DNA of 64,000 nt from Endothia cerciana (Eukaryota > Ascomycota > Sordariomycetes > Diaporthales > Cryphonectriaceae), in contig JALRMH010000009.1 of assembly GCA_026119935.1 (NCBI GenBank), positions 372,001-436,000 of the forward strand. The letters are read 5' to 3'. Made by a program: the position numbers and the translations under genes. Below, piece after piece: positions 1-12,069 of the stretch. Within the stretch, counting starts at the first letter, position 1. Each line of letters opens with the position of its first letter. The notes beneath the pieces were generated by a model, which saw only the letters and a list, made by a program, of their open reading frames with translations, did not search any database and had not been told where the DNA came from.

Positions 1-458
1 CGCGTAGCATATGTATGAACATTGTCCAAAGGGCGATATGATATCTTCCCCGACTGTCTGTCACCGGATGTCGCTACCGTGCCGGGTATGGGTCGCTTGC
101 CGGTCTAACACGGTGATATAGATAGTCACGCGTATCTGCCCCTGGCATACTATCCTGGCTATCTAGAATACACATGGCACATTGGAAACGCCTGCTAAAA
201 TACGGACAATGGAGCTAATCTGCTTATCTCGTTCTTCTCGAAAACATAGCAAAAGACTGCCCAGCGCCAATCAGGAATACTATGATTGTCATGAAGTCCG
301 AAGTCTGCCCCACTCATGCGTGTATGTATGTATGTAGGAAGGTCGGGCGCGTCCCGATTTACATATCAATCAGCTTGAGATCCCGCTTCCTCTCCACCTG
401 TGTCACTTCTTGGTGAGGCAACCGGTCCTAGAACGCATCACCTCTCAGTCGTCACAGC
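1..458. other. intergenic, upstream of transporter
   Basis: No coding stretch is recognised. It holds the presumed promoter and 5' leader of the transporter gene that begins at 459, with a short GTAT-type tetranucleotide run near 321-337. No clear TATA box was picked out. Confidence 0.5.
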
Positions 459-2199
459 ATGGACTCCTCCAAGGACAAGGTCGCTGTCGCTGACAGCGAC
501 AAAGGTCGCGAGCAGCAGACGATCTCGAAAGTCGATTCTAACATTGCGACCGAGGTTATTGAGGCCGATACCGCCTATTTGTCCAGCAGCAAATGCACCA
601 AGTTCTACCGCGGAGTGCTCTTCCAGATGATCCTGTACGTATCTCAGGCCTCTCATGGTCAGGCTGTCTGCGAGTCGGGCTGCCGAGCTCCTCAGGGGGC
701 TCCGGACGCCTTCACCCGCCAGGCAAGAAGTGAAAATTCATCTTTGCAGGGTTAAAACTCACACGTGCATCTACAACTGGCAGATTCGGCGCTATATCGT
801 TTGTTGGCCCAGCAATGTCTGATGCGATCTCAAACCTGGGCGGTGGAGGCCTTTCTTCTCGTATGTTTCCTGAATATCCTGATTGAGGGCCCATTTCGGC
901 TGTCCCGTTGTCCATACCTGAGGGCAAAACCTCAAGGGACTATTGTTCTTTCCTTGGGTAGCCGCTGACCGCTTAAAAGCGTACCTGAGTAATCTGGCGA
1001 ATGCTCTCAACTATGCCTCTGGATGCCTCGTCACCCTGATCGGCGGTCCCCTCATCAACAAAATCGGCATCAAATGGAGCTGCATGATCGCAGCGATAAC
1101 CTTCCCGCTGTCAGGAGCTAGCTACTACGTCAGTGCTAGGTATAGCGTCAGCTGGTTCCTGCTGTTCTCCCAGATCCTGGGCGGCTTCACGAGCGGCTTC
1201 CTATACGTGGGCGAGACCACCGCAATGCTGTCTTATCCCCACCAGGACGACAGAGGGTTCTACCTCGGCATCTGGTCGGCGATGCGTAACTCTGGGAGCG
1301 TCATCGGCGGGGCCATCAACTTCGCGACCAACTACTCGACATCGTCTGCCGGCGGGATCGCATGGGCGACCTACCTCATCTTCGTGGCCTTCGAGTGCAC
1401 CGGCGTCATCTGGGCCTTCCTGCTCTCGCCTACGCAGAGGGTCCACCGCAGAGACGGATCTCGGGTTCCGTCGACGGGGACGGTGACGTGGAGCGAGGAG
1501 TTCAGGGCGCTCTGGCAGCACGCGAAGCGGAGAAAGACCTGGCTCATCTTCATCCCGGCCTTCTATTCGTTCTTCTACGGAGGCACGATGGGAACATACC
1601 TCTCCCTCCACTTCTCGGTCCGGGCCCGCGCACTGTCGACCCTGATCATCCCGATCATCACCATCATGATGGTCGTGGCTTACGGAAAGCTCCTCGACAT
1701 GAAGCGGTGGTCCCAAGCCCAGCGGGCCTGGCTGGCGTTCATCCTGTGGCTCGTACCGCAGGCCGGCTGTTTCATCTGGATCGGCATCGAGTACAGCAAG
1801 TTTGGGACCGGCACCGCGTCGCTCGACTACGGCCTGGACGGCAGGCGGTGGGCTGAGGCTTACGTGCCGTACCTCATCATCTTCACCACCGGATACTGGA
1901 CGCAGCTGTCTCTCTATTGGATCCTGGGCACGTTCTCGACGGACGTCAAGTCGAGCGCGAGGACGGGTGGTCTGTTCCGAGGCTTCGAGACGGCCGGGCA
2001 GGCGGTCTCATATGCGATCAACTCGACGTACGGCAGTGACCCCCGCAAGCCCTTCTACGTTAATTGCGCGGTGCTCTTCCTGGCTATTCCTTGCATGGTC
2101 ATGTTGATCAGGTTGGTGCCGGAGATGCCAGCCGAAATTGATATTGATGCGATCGAGGACACGGTGGAACCTGGGAGTAAGCAGGTCGACGAGGCATAG
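459..2199 (+). CDS. UNC93-like MFS membrane transporter, 3 exons
   Basis: Exons 459-634, 784-860 and 980-2199 join in frame to 490 aa. The N-terminus is hydrophilic (about 47 residues); family-typical sequence starts at KFYRGVLFQMIL (about residues 48-59). Exon 2 supplies FVGPAM and NLGGGGL, and exon 3 starts with the NLANALNYASGCL segment seen in fungal UNC93-like proteins. About 11-12 hydrophobic segments follow, then an acidic cytosolic tail. Introns have GTACGT/CAG and GTATGT/AAG ends. The start at 459 is the first in-frame ATG that leaves the whole hydrophilic leader. The family belongs to the major facilitator superfamily and sits in membranes; its substrate in fungi is unknown. The downstream FAD oxidoreductase lies on the same strand about 700 nt away, so a functional pairing is possible but not shown. 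Confidence 0.85.
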
Positions 2200-2905
2200 G
2201 AGGGGGCTTTAGCGCGGCAATGACAAGGTGGGATTTCTAACAGGTCTTCCTGTCTCGGAACGCTCGTACCCAATCCATCCATAGTAAATACAGAATATGA
2301 TCCAAGAGTTCGGCATGCCAGCCACTTTTGCTTACTGCCTGCCAGACTAAGGCGCCTTTTCATGAGATTCCTCCGGCGGAGAACAGAGAATAGAGTCTTG
2401 CCAAACCGGTGACCCGCCTGCCCGGGTAGGCTATCCGGCACCGAGCCGGTGTGTCTTATCTGATCCTGTGGGCACAGGCTGACATGGAGGCGACCCACAG
2501 CCCGACAGGCAACGCCGGCAACCCATGGGGGAGGTCTGGATAGGCTCTACCCGTTGCGGGATCTCATTTCACGGCCCGGCGTACCGCCCCCAAGCATGCA
2601 AGTCTTGCGGCAACGAGGCCCAATGAGGCCATCATCGTCTCATATCGTAATACAGGGTCACGGCACGACAAGCCTACGGGTGGTTATTATTCTGCACTAG
2701 AAGACGGTAGGCTCCGAGGTTGGAAAACCTCATAACTGACACCTTGCGTCTCACGATCTGGTCCCGCCAGCATCTGTCGGCCTCTTCTCAACCCAACTAC
2801 CATAGCTACACTGCGAATATCGCTTCAACAAGGGAGCGCTCCCGCCACTCGAAACTGTCTCTAACGCCTGAGCGAACCCGAGGCCGAAGCGTGATAGTGC
2901 ACAAC
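2200..2905. other. intergenic
   Basis: Holds the 3' region of the transporter and the promoter of the oxidoreductase. The reading frame of the oxidoreductase stays open upstream to an ATG at 2720, but that extension is low-complexity and not family-like. Nothing else is recognised. Confidence 0.45.
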
Positions 2906-4705
2906 ATGGTGCTCCCTACGGAAAACCCTTCCAAGTCCTATTGGATCGAGGCCGCGAGCTCCCCCCTCAAAGACTTCAGGTCTACCCCAGATCTTCCCAA
3001 GGAAACCGAGATCGTCATTGTCGGCAGCGGCTATACCGGTGCCACAGCGGCATACTGGTTACATAAGGTCGGCGCCCTGCTCGAGGATGTCTTACCAAGT
3101 GAGAGATGCTAAGATGCCACTTAGCACACCGCCAAGGATGGCACGACTCCCCAGATGCTGATGTTGGAGGCACGAGATATCTGTGGAGGCGCGACGGGCA
3201 GAAATGGTGAGATCCTCACGGGTGACATGAATATGACCGGGCCCGGGAACGGATGTTGACGGGCTCCTCTTCTAGGTGGCCAGCTTCGGCCTCACGCATA
3301 TTCACGATATGTTGCCTGGTCGAGTCGGTTCGGCGCAGACGGTGCTCTTGCGCTCATTAAGCACGAAATGGCACACCTTGACGCGTTCAAGGCGGCGCTG
3401 GCTGAGGAAGGGCTGACCGAGGAAGTGTGCCTAAAGTTCGGGGAGACCTTTGACGCGCCCATGACTGAGGGAGAATGGAAGCGTCTGAAAGGGAATTATG
3501 AGGCCTTCGTCAAAGACCACGGCAAGGATGGTGAGGTCATTCGTGACTGCAGACTTATCGAGGACCCCAAGGAGGCGGAGGCCTTTACGCAGATGAAGGG
3601 TTGTCTCGGGGCGGTCGTCCATCCTACTGGTCAAGTGTAGGCAGAATCTTTTCAGCACCACCACCTGGCTTATACTGACTTTGGGGCAGTTGGCCATACA
3701 AGTTTGTCCACGCGCTGCTCCGGCTCGTACTGGAGACGGGCAAGCTAAATCTGCAAGCCAACACCCCAGCGTTGCAAGCGTCAGAGAAGGATAAGGATGG
3801 CTGGATCACCGTGGTGACACCGCGAGGAAATGTCCGGACGAAGGCCGTCATCCACGCTACGGTTCGTACCGTCTTCACAAGGCACCTTCTTATCCATGAC
3901 CCTCGGCGGTGCTAATGTTGGGGGTTGGTAACAGAATGCCTGGGCTTCGCATCTTCTCCCAGAATACGCAAACATTATCTTTCCCTCCGTCAGTACGGTC
4001 GGTGCCATCAAGGCCCCCGAGGGCTTCATCAGGAACACTGGTGCGCAGCACTGGGACGACGAGATCTGGAACTACCACCTCCAGCTTCCCGCGCCGTTCA
4101 ACACCATCATCCTCGGCGGTGCCAAGTCCGTCCTCGTTCACTACCCGCGTGAGTGGTTGAAGCGTGGCGAGGACGACAAGCACCTGCCTGGTGTGCCTGG
4201 GTACATGGAGACCTGGCCGAAGGAGGAGGTCGTTGGCTGGCCTTCTGACTCCGAGAAGGCCGAGCTGGCCTTGCCAGCCGGCCAGGGTGGAGTCTGGACA
4301 GGCCTCGTCTCCCCGACGGCCGATGCGTTTCCCTTCGTGGGGCCCGCTCCTGATCGGGAAGGGCATTTCATCGCGGCAGGCTTTGGGGGGCATGGTATGC
4401 CGCGCATCTTGCTCTCCACGGCTCACCTGACCCCTATCGTCTTGGACAGCCTCGGCATCAAGTGGGCCGCTCCGTCGCTGGTCACGTCCTATCCGCCTCT
4501 ACCCAAGCCGTTTGTGGTGACAGCTGAGCGCGTCAAAGCACTTCAAGTTTTTGATGCGAAGTCCGACTACGAGGCTGACATCAAGTCTCACGAAGAGTCC
4601 GCCAAGAAGGCCTTCTTCAACAGCCCACGATCTCTTCTCTGGAAGCTAGAAGCTGGAGTGGAGAGGAAGGAAGAACGCACGCTGACATACGAGGCGGCTC
4701 CGTGA
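2906..4705 (+). CDS. DAO-family FAD-dependent oxidoreductase, 5 exons
   Basis: Exons 2906-3067, 3125-3206, 3276-3636, 3690-3861 and 3935-4705 give 515 aa. The ATG at 2906 sits in a good context (acaacATGg) and leads into a conserved N-terminus with KSYWIEAA, then the dinucleotide-binding glycine motif VGSGYTG at about residues 39-45. Exons 2-3 carry LEARDICGGATGRNGGQLRP, typical of the DAO/OrdL group, which oxidises amine or amino-acid substrates with FAD. A second FAD contact, GFGGHGM, lies near residue 408. The first intron uses an unusual GTCGGC donor but has a CTAAG branch-like site and a TTAG acceptor; the others are ordinary. Probably cytosolic, as no signal peptide is seen. The substrate cannot be deduced. 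An upstream in-frame ATG at 2720 is the less likely start. Confidence 0.85.
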
Positions 4706-5618
4706 GTGACGGTGATTCCACAGGTGGTCTGTCGCTTGGAATCAGAGCGGCTCCCTGACAACTTACCATCGGGCGCCTGGCATCAGAGTTTGTAGTGCAT
4801 TCGCATCAATGCGGCGTTTGATGAAATGAAAATAAAAATAAAGAAGGAACCTTCTGGCAAAATGTTGGACGCCAGACCCCAGGCAAGCTGAGAGCGTGGA
4901 TGGCATGTCTAACTGTGGCAACATAGGAATATCTAGTTACGACGAACATTTAATGGCCACTCTAGAACGGCTTCAGAGACGGAAGTGTGAAGACAAGTGT
5001 GTCGCGCTTCTTGCTATGAGCGCCAGGCCACTCACTCGTTCAAGAACGTGCCGAAGGAGGTAGGTGTCGAATCCTTCAGCAGAGCCTCATCACCACCAGC
5101 CTTACCACGGCCTGGTTTCACCTCCCAATACCCTGCTTGACGGGCATAACTCTGTTCCGCACCACGTCTCAGCCACGGCGTCCGGCTACGTGCGCATCGA
5201 AGTGCTATGTCGGTTGCCTGCCCAGGCAATGGCTTGTCACTCGTCTTCATCGCAACGGTGTCAGAAATCTCTGACGACGTAAAATCCAGCTTGCTCCACC
5301 CCTGTACAACCCTTCACTTGTTTTACTGGAATATATGGATGGATTATGGATGGATTCCTCGCTGAGGGTTGCGCCGCATAAGCACCGAAGCCCAGCCTGC
5401 TTTGCCAGCGCTAATGCAATGCAGGTATAGCTGGTCCTTTTATGACGCCTGATACAATTATGGGACGACCTCACTAATCACATAATAAGGCTGTCCGCAG
5501 ACGTTGAGACTGGCCACTTCAGCGCCCACCTGGATGCTCTCCCCCCGCTCCTTGTAGTGTCATGGTCCCTCGGCTGTGACAACAACCTCGAACCCACGAG
5601 TACAAACTGCCCACGGGA
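4706..5618. other. intergenic
   Basis: About 0.9 kb with no supportable gene. Short open frames here have no family-like residues. It is the 3' region of the oxidoreductase and the promoter of the calpain gene. Confidence 0.5.
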
Positions 5619-8512
5619 ATGGCGACGGATGCGAAGAAGCCCTGGAAGGGCCCGCAGGCGGACATCAATGAGTTCTGGTCCAAGTTCTTCACCAGGAAGC
5701 CCAGCAAGGTGACGTCCATTTTCCCCCGCCTGCTCTACGCCCGCCTCCTGCCGGAGCACCCGGACCCCCGGGGCGCCTCGTCCGCCCGCAACGCCACGGA
5801 GAGCTACGAGGCCGCCGCCAGGGAGTGCCGCGACATGGTCGCAAAGATTGTGCGGGAGTGTCACCGCACCAACGAGAAGTTCACGGACGGGGACTTTGAC
5901 ATCGAGTCTGACTTCGACGACCAGCGGAACTGTCTGAACGGGCTCGAGTACGTGGAGGAAACCATCGATGAGCCTGTCACAAATGGAGCATCCGGACGCT
6001 CCCAAAAGTCGGAGCCGAGCAGGAATCGTAGTCCTGCAGGAGGAAAGCAAGGCCGCCGTGGTCCTCGGCAAGACAGAGGTGCCAAGGAGGGCGAGTACTA
6101 CTTTCCCGGCTCCGTCCACCGCCTAGACTGGGTCTTCCAAGATCCCAGGTTTATTATCGACGGATTCTCATCGTCGGACATCCAACAAGGCGGCAATGGT
6201 ATGTTGACGGAAGAATTTCCAAAGGGGGCCCAAACCGGCTTGATTTGACCGATATCTCTTCCAGGTGACTGTTGGTGGCTCGCGGCCGTCGCTACTATCG
6301 CCCACCGTAAAGATCTGATGAACAGGGTCTGCGTTGTCCATGACAAAGAGTGCGGCGTCTACGGCTTCGTCTTCCACCGTGACGGAGAATGGACCTCTAC
6401 AGTGGTCGATGACAATCTATACCTGAGAGCTCACGACTTCGGCCAGTGGGATGACGTCTATGATCCGACAGGGCAAAAGATGCGGAAATACCGACTGCAG
6501 GAACAGACCGGGTCTGAGGCTCTGTATTTCAGCCACTGCTCTGACCCCAACGAGACATGGCTGCCACTGATGGAGAAAGCATACGCCAAGGCTCACGGTG
6601 ATTACAACGCCATCGCAGGAGGCTGGAGCGGCGAGGGCGTCGAAGACATGACCGGTGGCGTCACTACGACCTTGGCAACCAAGCGGGTACTCAGCAAAGA
6701 CAGGCTGTGGAAGGAGCTGGCTTATGGGGATGGGGACTTCGTCTTCGCCCTGTCAGCCATGGGGATGGCCTGTTCGTCGTCGGGAGTGGTCTTGAGACAC
6801 GCTTACTCGATCCTTCGAGCGACTGAGGAGCTTGACGAGGACGGCGGCAAGGTGCGGCTCGTCCAGATAAGGTACGTCCAAGACTGGCATCCTCAAGGTT
6901 CTGAAGTGTGCCTGACTATTATCCCATAGAAACCCTTGGGGAAAGCGAAACCAGAATGGTCTAGGTGAATGGAATGGAAGATGGTCGGATGGCTCAGGCG
7001 AGTGGACACCCTACGTGAGTATTTCCTCTTGTTCTGAGGGCCCTGCAGTCCGCCGCCACGAAGTGCCTCAAGGATGTGTTGGTCGATAATATCCGTCCTG
7101 TGGGAAGCTCAACGGGAGGCCGAGGTTGGCTCTGACGAGGATATTTTCTCCAAAACTTTCCATCATACCACTAAGGGTAATTAATTGGCTTTCCTGAGTG
7201 CTGACTGGAACATATTGTAGTGGATGAAAAAGCTTGACTACCAGTTTGGCGACGACGGCATATTCTGGATGCTCTATGAGGACATGCTGGAGACCTTCAA
7301 ATTCCTTCACCGGACGCGTTTATTCGACGAGAAATGGACAGTTATTCAGCAATGGACGAGCTGTGACGTGTCTTGGGTCACAGGGTATTCTCGCAGCAAG
7401 TTCGTCATAGAAGCCAAGAAGGCCGGAACAGTGGTCATTGTATTGGCACAGGTGTGTGCCTTGTTTCCTCACGCGAGAGGCAGAAGTAGAAGCTGACTCA
7501 CAATCCGCAGCTGGACGACCGATACTTCACGGGTCTTGCAGGGCAGTACCAGTTTGGTCTTCACTTTCTACTACGAAAGGAGAACGACGCTCCGGGTGAC
7601 TACATCTGCCGTGTCCGGCCTGTCCACGACTGGGAAAACCGGTCCATCAGCTGTGAGGCGAAGCTCGAGCCCGGCCGCTACGAGGTTGTGCCCAAGATCA
7701 CCGCGACGAGGAACAAGGACGAGCCGACCCTCCAGAAGCTGGTCACGCAAGCTGCAGAGATGAACCCGCAGAAGCTCAGGCAGGTAGGCATGCAGTACGA
7801 TCTCGCCCACGCGAAGGGCGGCATCCCGGACGAGGACCTCAAGATCGAAGCGGAGTGGGCTGCGGCGAAGCAGAAGGAACGAGATCGCAAGAAGGAAGAG
7901 AAGGCTGCCAGCACCAAGGTAGAGGTCGAAGTGGACACTGCGAAGCCCGAAAAGGCTGACGAGAAAGTCACGAAAGATGCGGATGACAAGAAGACAGAAC
8001 AGGATGGAGAGAACGAGAAGTTTGAGGATGCGGCCGAAGATCTTAATAAGAGAGATACTCCAAAGGCCAACCAAGAAGTCAAGGGTGGGCTCGGAAAAGA
8101 TATTGCCCTGCACATGAAAGATAAGCCTGCCCTTCCAGCTACCACTGGGGAAACAGATGGCAAGGATGGAGATCGTGAGGCGACCGCGGAGGGTGAAGAG
8201 GGGCAGGGCTCTGAGAAGACTGACAACGATCTGTCCAAGAAAATCGACAGCAAGGAAAAGGAAGCAAAGGTCGAAGCGCCGACAGATGAGAAGAACAAGT
8301 CGGCAGATGAAGGCAAGAAGGTTGAAGAGGCCGAGTCCTCTGATGACGAAGAGGCAGACGAGAACAGGTGGAATGCCGTCTGTGTCGCTTGTCTGCGAGT
8401 CTACTCCCAAGACCCTGCATTGACGATATCTTTGGTCAAACCAGGCGCAGGCGATGCTGAAGTCTCTTCTAATCTTATACAGGGCAAGGAACCTGCAGGC
8501 GCCACCATGTAA
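5619..8512 (+). CDS. calpain-like cysteine protease, 5 exons
   Basis: Exons 5619-6198, 6265-6871, 6930-7014, 7221-7451 and 7511-8512 give 834 aa. The papain-like calpain triad is visible: Cys196 in GDCWW (joined across the first intron), His372 in LRHAYSIL and Asn397 in RNPWG (joined across the second intron). LDWVFQDP precedes the active-site Cys, as in fungal calpains. After the catalytic core there is a beta-rich, calpain domain III-like part (about residues 505-565). A long Lys/Glu/Asp-rich tail of roughly 200 residues follows, then a conserved-looking end around WNAVCVACLRVYSQDP. No EF-hands are seen, so calcium dependence would have to come from the catalytic and C2-like parts. Calpains are intracellular and make limited cleavages. 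This is not clearly the PalB/RIM13 type, because MIT-like features are not apparent. Exon 5 converges on the GH5 gene. Confidence 0.88.
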
Positions 8513-8791
8513 GGACAGAACAAACGGAACCTTGGGTCCGGAATAAGGATGTATTGAGCTCTACCTGGTCGGTCTGGTTCTCCTATCGGTCCAGTGTTGT
8601 TGATCGGCATTTTCAAGTTGCCGTGCACCGTTTCCAGAGGGATACAAATGACACAAGCCATAAGACGGAACAAAGATAACACTCACCCCCAGATTTCTCA
8701 ATATATACTCATAGAGATTGAATATGTACAACCGAACTTCCTTCTACAACATTGAACCGGGATAGCTTTCAACCCAACAAAATCCGGACTT
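8513..8791. other. shared 3' region of convergent genes
   Basis: The calpain and GH5 genes converge here with about 280 nt between stop codons. No separate feature is recognised. Confidence 0.5.
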
Positions 8792-10198
8792 TTAAGGCAC
8801 ATACTCAACCAGTAAAGCGTCGTAGTACACGTAACCCTCTCCAGATGAAGGCTCGAATGCGTAGAAAGTAGTACCCCACCAAGGACCACCAGCCCACCAG
8901 AGCGCGCCCAGCCAGACACCACTATTCTCCTGGAGGTAGTCCAGCATCCCCTCGACGGCGTCATAGCAGACAGTGTTGGGACCGCCGGCGAACTCGCCTA
9001 GGATGCCCACCTTGCCGTTCTCCCGCAGCCACTGCGTTGCCGAGGTAACCCGGTCAACGCCGATGGTCGAGTTGACACAGCTGTCGCTGGTCCCGGATCC
9101 GTCGCTGTCCAGGTACTGGTGCATCTCGTATACGATCTTGTTCTCGGGGTCCGTCAGGTTGGCTAGGTCCGTGTTGTACTCGGTCCAGGTCCACGCTCCA
9201 GAATATGAGTTGCCCTCAACTGCAATGTATTGAGACGTGGCGCCAGCGGCTCGGATGCCATCGATGGCGGCCTGGTTCATGTCGAACACGAGAGACTGGT
9301 CTTCGTCATGGTACCTATTGACCCGGGAGTCAGTAACCGCCAGGATGAGAGGGTTCAATGAGCTGCGGATGATCGTGACAAGATATCAAGACCCTGATAT
9401 CTGAATCAATGTATGAGGAAGGCAGGGGAGGGGGGTGATAACGGACGAGACACTCACTCGTTGTTCGTGTCAAAGATGACATAGGAATTGTCCTTGAATT
9501 GACCTGCCAGGTTCTCCCAAAATGTCTGGAAGCCTGCGGTGTCGGTGATGATCGCGTCGTAGAAACGACCATAGTTGTGCGGGTCAACGATGGCCCATCC
9601 CCCGTTTTCCGTGATGTAGTTGATTGTCCCCGTGTAGTTGGCGAGGTACGCCGGGGCAAGAGCGCTGGTGAGATCGTCCTCGGAGAGCATACGCTCCATG
9701 GCAAACGGCACTCGGAAGATATTGAAACCCTGGCCCAGGAGCGTCTGCAGGCCCGTTAGAGACTGCTATGGTCACTCTGGGTCCGACCTGGTGACCTAGA
9801 AACCCTACCAGGAGGCTCGAGTTGTCGGGGAAGATAAAGTCAACCCCCCATGTGCCTGGATACTCGTCGGTACCAAACTCAGCACAGGACTCATCAACAC
9901 CAAACCACTTGAAACTCCCACTGGCGGATGATGTCCCAGTAGAAGCTGGTGATGTTGATGATGCGGTCGACGTGGCCGACGTGGCCGACGTGGCCACGAC
10001 CGTGCTCGTAGCACTTGTGGCGGTCGTGGTCGCGGTGCCGGGAAGACACTGAGAATAGTAGTCATTCTCATAAGTACAGACATAACCAGACACACACGTC
10101 GTATCTCCCGCCCACCCGGTGCCTCCACACTGACCATAGGCATCGCTCTGCGCGTGAGCGCCGGTGATGTACGCAAGGGCAAGAATGACCGATTTCAT
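8792..10198 (-). CDS. secreted GH5 endoglucanase with N-terminal CBM1, 3 exons
   Basis: Minus-strand exons 10198-9809, 9762-9458 and 9314-8792 give 405 aa. Residues 1-16 form a signal peptide. A CBM1 cellulose-binding module follows (about 17-53, cysteines and aromatics in YGQCGGTGW and YYSQCLPG), then a Ser/Thr/Ala linker and the GH5 catalytic domain from about residue 95. The acid/base Glu232 is in NNEYHDED and is split by the second intron; the nucleophile Glu339 is in GILGEFAGG. NNEYHD and the EMHQYLDSDGSGTS stretch match the Thermoascus-type GH5 subfamily 5 endoglucanases. It would cut internal beta-1,4 bonds of cellulose outside the cell. The first intron is only 46 nt. The linker contains a short 9-bp tandem repeat (around 9969-9998). 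Confidence 0.93.
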
Positions 10199-10269
10199 CT
10201 TGGACGTGGTGAGGGCGATGGGACCCGACAGCCTGGTTTGCCAAAGAGCATCTCTATTCCCGCCATCCG

Positions 10270-10281
10270 TCTTTATATCGC
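10270..10281 (-). promoter_or_regulatory. candidate TATA box of the GH5 gene
   Basis: Read on the minus strand, a GATATAAAG element lies about 75 nt upstream of the GH5 ATG, the spacing expected for a fungal TATA box. This rests on motif and position only. Confidence 0.4.
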
Positions 10282-10889
10282 AGAGATCATCACACGTCGT
10301 CGCGTGATGCTATAGATGTCGTCACCCGAAACATCCGCGTCTCTGACCAAAGTCCATGGATGATTTCCTCCTTTCCAACCGATCTGACAACTCTGAGGGT
10401 GGATCCCGGAGCTGAGGCCCGACGTCTGTGGGAGGTATAGCCGTCTACAAAGGGAAGTATGTCCTCATCGGGAAGCTGAGGCGATGTTAAGGCCCAGTGT
10501 TCGGAATCATCTGCCGGCACTGAGACTACCATTAGTGCTGTCGCTGTCCTTCATCACACTCACGCTGCTGTAATCGGCAGACATGTGGCCGTCCGCCACG
10601 ATGGGCTAAGTCGCACATGCATGGGACCCTCTGATCAGAAGAAGCAGGGATTTCGGGCTGACTGTGAGCAGCCAGAGCCTTGCAGGTGGAAGGACACGAC
10701 CAGGACAGACCCATTTTGACCCGTATTGGTACCTCGCTGACGACGCTGCGGATGTAGTGACTCCGGCTTCAGACTTGGGGTAGCCAATCCCCACCGCGAC
10801 TAACTGGATATTTCCCTCCAATCGCTTAAGTAGCCTATAGCAGCAGCCGTCTCTTTTGTAAGCAGGTAGAAATTCTGCGCCCGAAATAA

Positions 10890-10926
10890 AGAAGAAGAAG
10901 AAGAAGAAGAAGAAGAAGAAGAAGAA
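10890..10926. repeat. GAA trinucleotide microsatellite
   Basis: About 12 tandem copies of GAA, purine-only on +. It lies outside any recognised gene, about 0.7 kb upstream of the GH5 start. Confidence 0.95.
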
Positions 10927-12052
10927 ACAGCAAGAAAGGGAGACCCAGGGGTGCTTCTTAGCATGATTATGATTGCGCCGAGAAGAAGCTGGCTTTTACT
11001 GTGAACGAGCTGTCGACAATGACCTCGGGATGGGTTAGGTTTTTTTACAATGCAGTTAATTGACGTTTCAGCAGCATATGGCTGACCGAGGGGTCTCTGC
11101 GTCTGCAAGCTGAGTATCATACAACGACCATATGGTAACCTGAATAGAAGACCTGACGCTGACTCGACCAGACCGGACAGTTCTGGACAATTCACTCAAA
11201 AGTCTCTGTTCCACCGCTGGCGAGACTGCAGCGAAGATGTCCTCGTCGGACCTGTACAGAGGGCGGATATAAAAGTAGGACGATGAATCGAACAGGATAC
11301 GGGTGGAGTCTAGTTCCGGCGGGAAAAAGACCTATAACCGCCTAGGCAAGATCCTACTCGCAGTTTCTTATAGAGTGAGTCAAGTGACTGCTAGCGAATG
11401 TGGTCTCTCTGCGGTCAATGCTACACCTCGGCAGTAGATAGTATCTCCAGGTGTGCCCCAGCCCAGCGCCTTGCAGCTGTCAAGCCAGCAACCGGACGCC
11501 CATCTCTTTTCGAGGGGAGTCACCGCTCCTACATACGCCGACGGACTGTGGCCCGCGTCTTATTTATCAGCGTTCTACTACAGAATATCCCGGCGGGGCC
11601 GTCAACATCTCCCGCAACGGATTGACTAGGTGTCTTCAGGGGACGGCGTGAGAAGGCCATGGCACTCTGCCTCAGTGTCACATGTTTTTCTCCGCCTCTG
11701 GGCCCAGACCCGGTCACACCCATATTTCTTGCACGAAGTCCTTGAACTTCCACAGCACGGGAGAACATCTCAACAATGCGGGTGGTCCCGCAGAGGGCAG
11801 GCTTGCCAGCGGAGATTGTGTTGTGATTGCAACCCAACAATCTTAAGTAATTGGCGATCTCCTGCCCGGCTTGTCGATAGGGTCGGGACCACTGTTCATT
11901 CTCCTCGACGCGGAGGAGCCCGTCTCCCGCCCGTACACAACGCACAAATGTCTCTCCAGTGTGAACAGCTGCTACGCTGTAGTTCCGTACAAGGGTGCAA
12001 ATTCTAGCCCCTAAGGGTACACAATACCGTGAGGACGACCGGGGTGGCCTGG

Positions 12053-12069
12053 AAAAAAAAAAAAAAAAA
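12053..12069. repeat. homopolymeric A run
   Basis: Seventeen consecutive A residues in intergenic sequence. No target-site duplication or retroposed sequence was recognised beside it. Confidence 0.9.

Noticed and set aside
9458..9470. GH5 acid/base motif reads Asn-Glu-Tyr instead of the common Asn-Glu-Pro.
   Set aside because: This is normal for the Thermoascus-type subgroup of GH5 subfamily 5, so it is not a defect.
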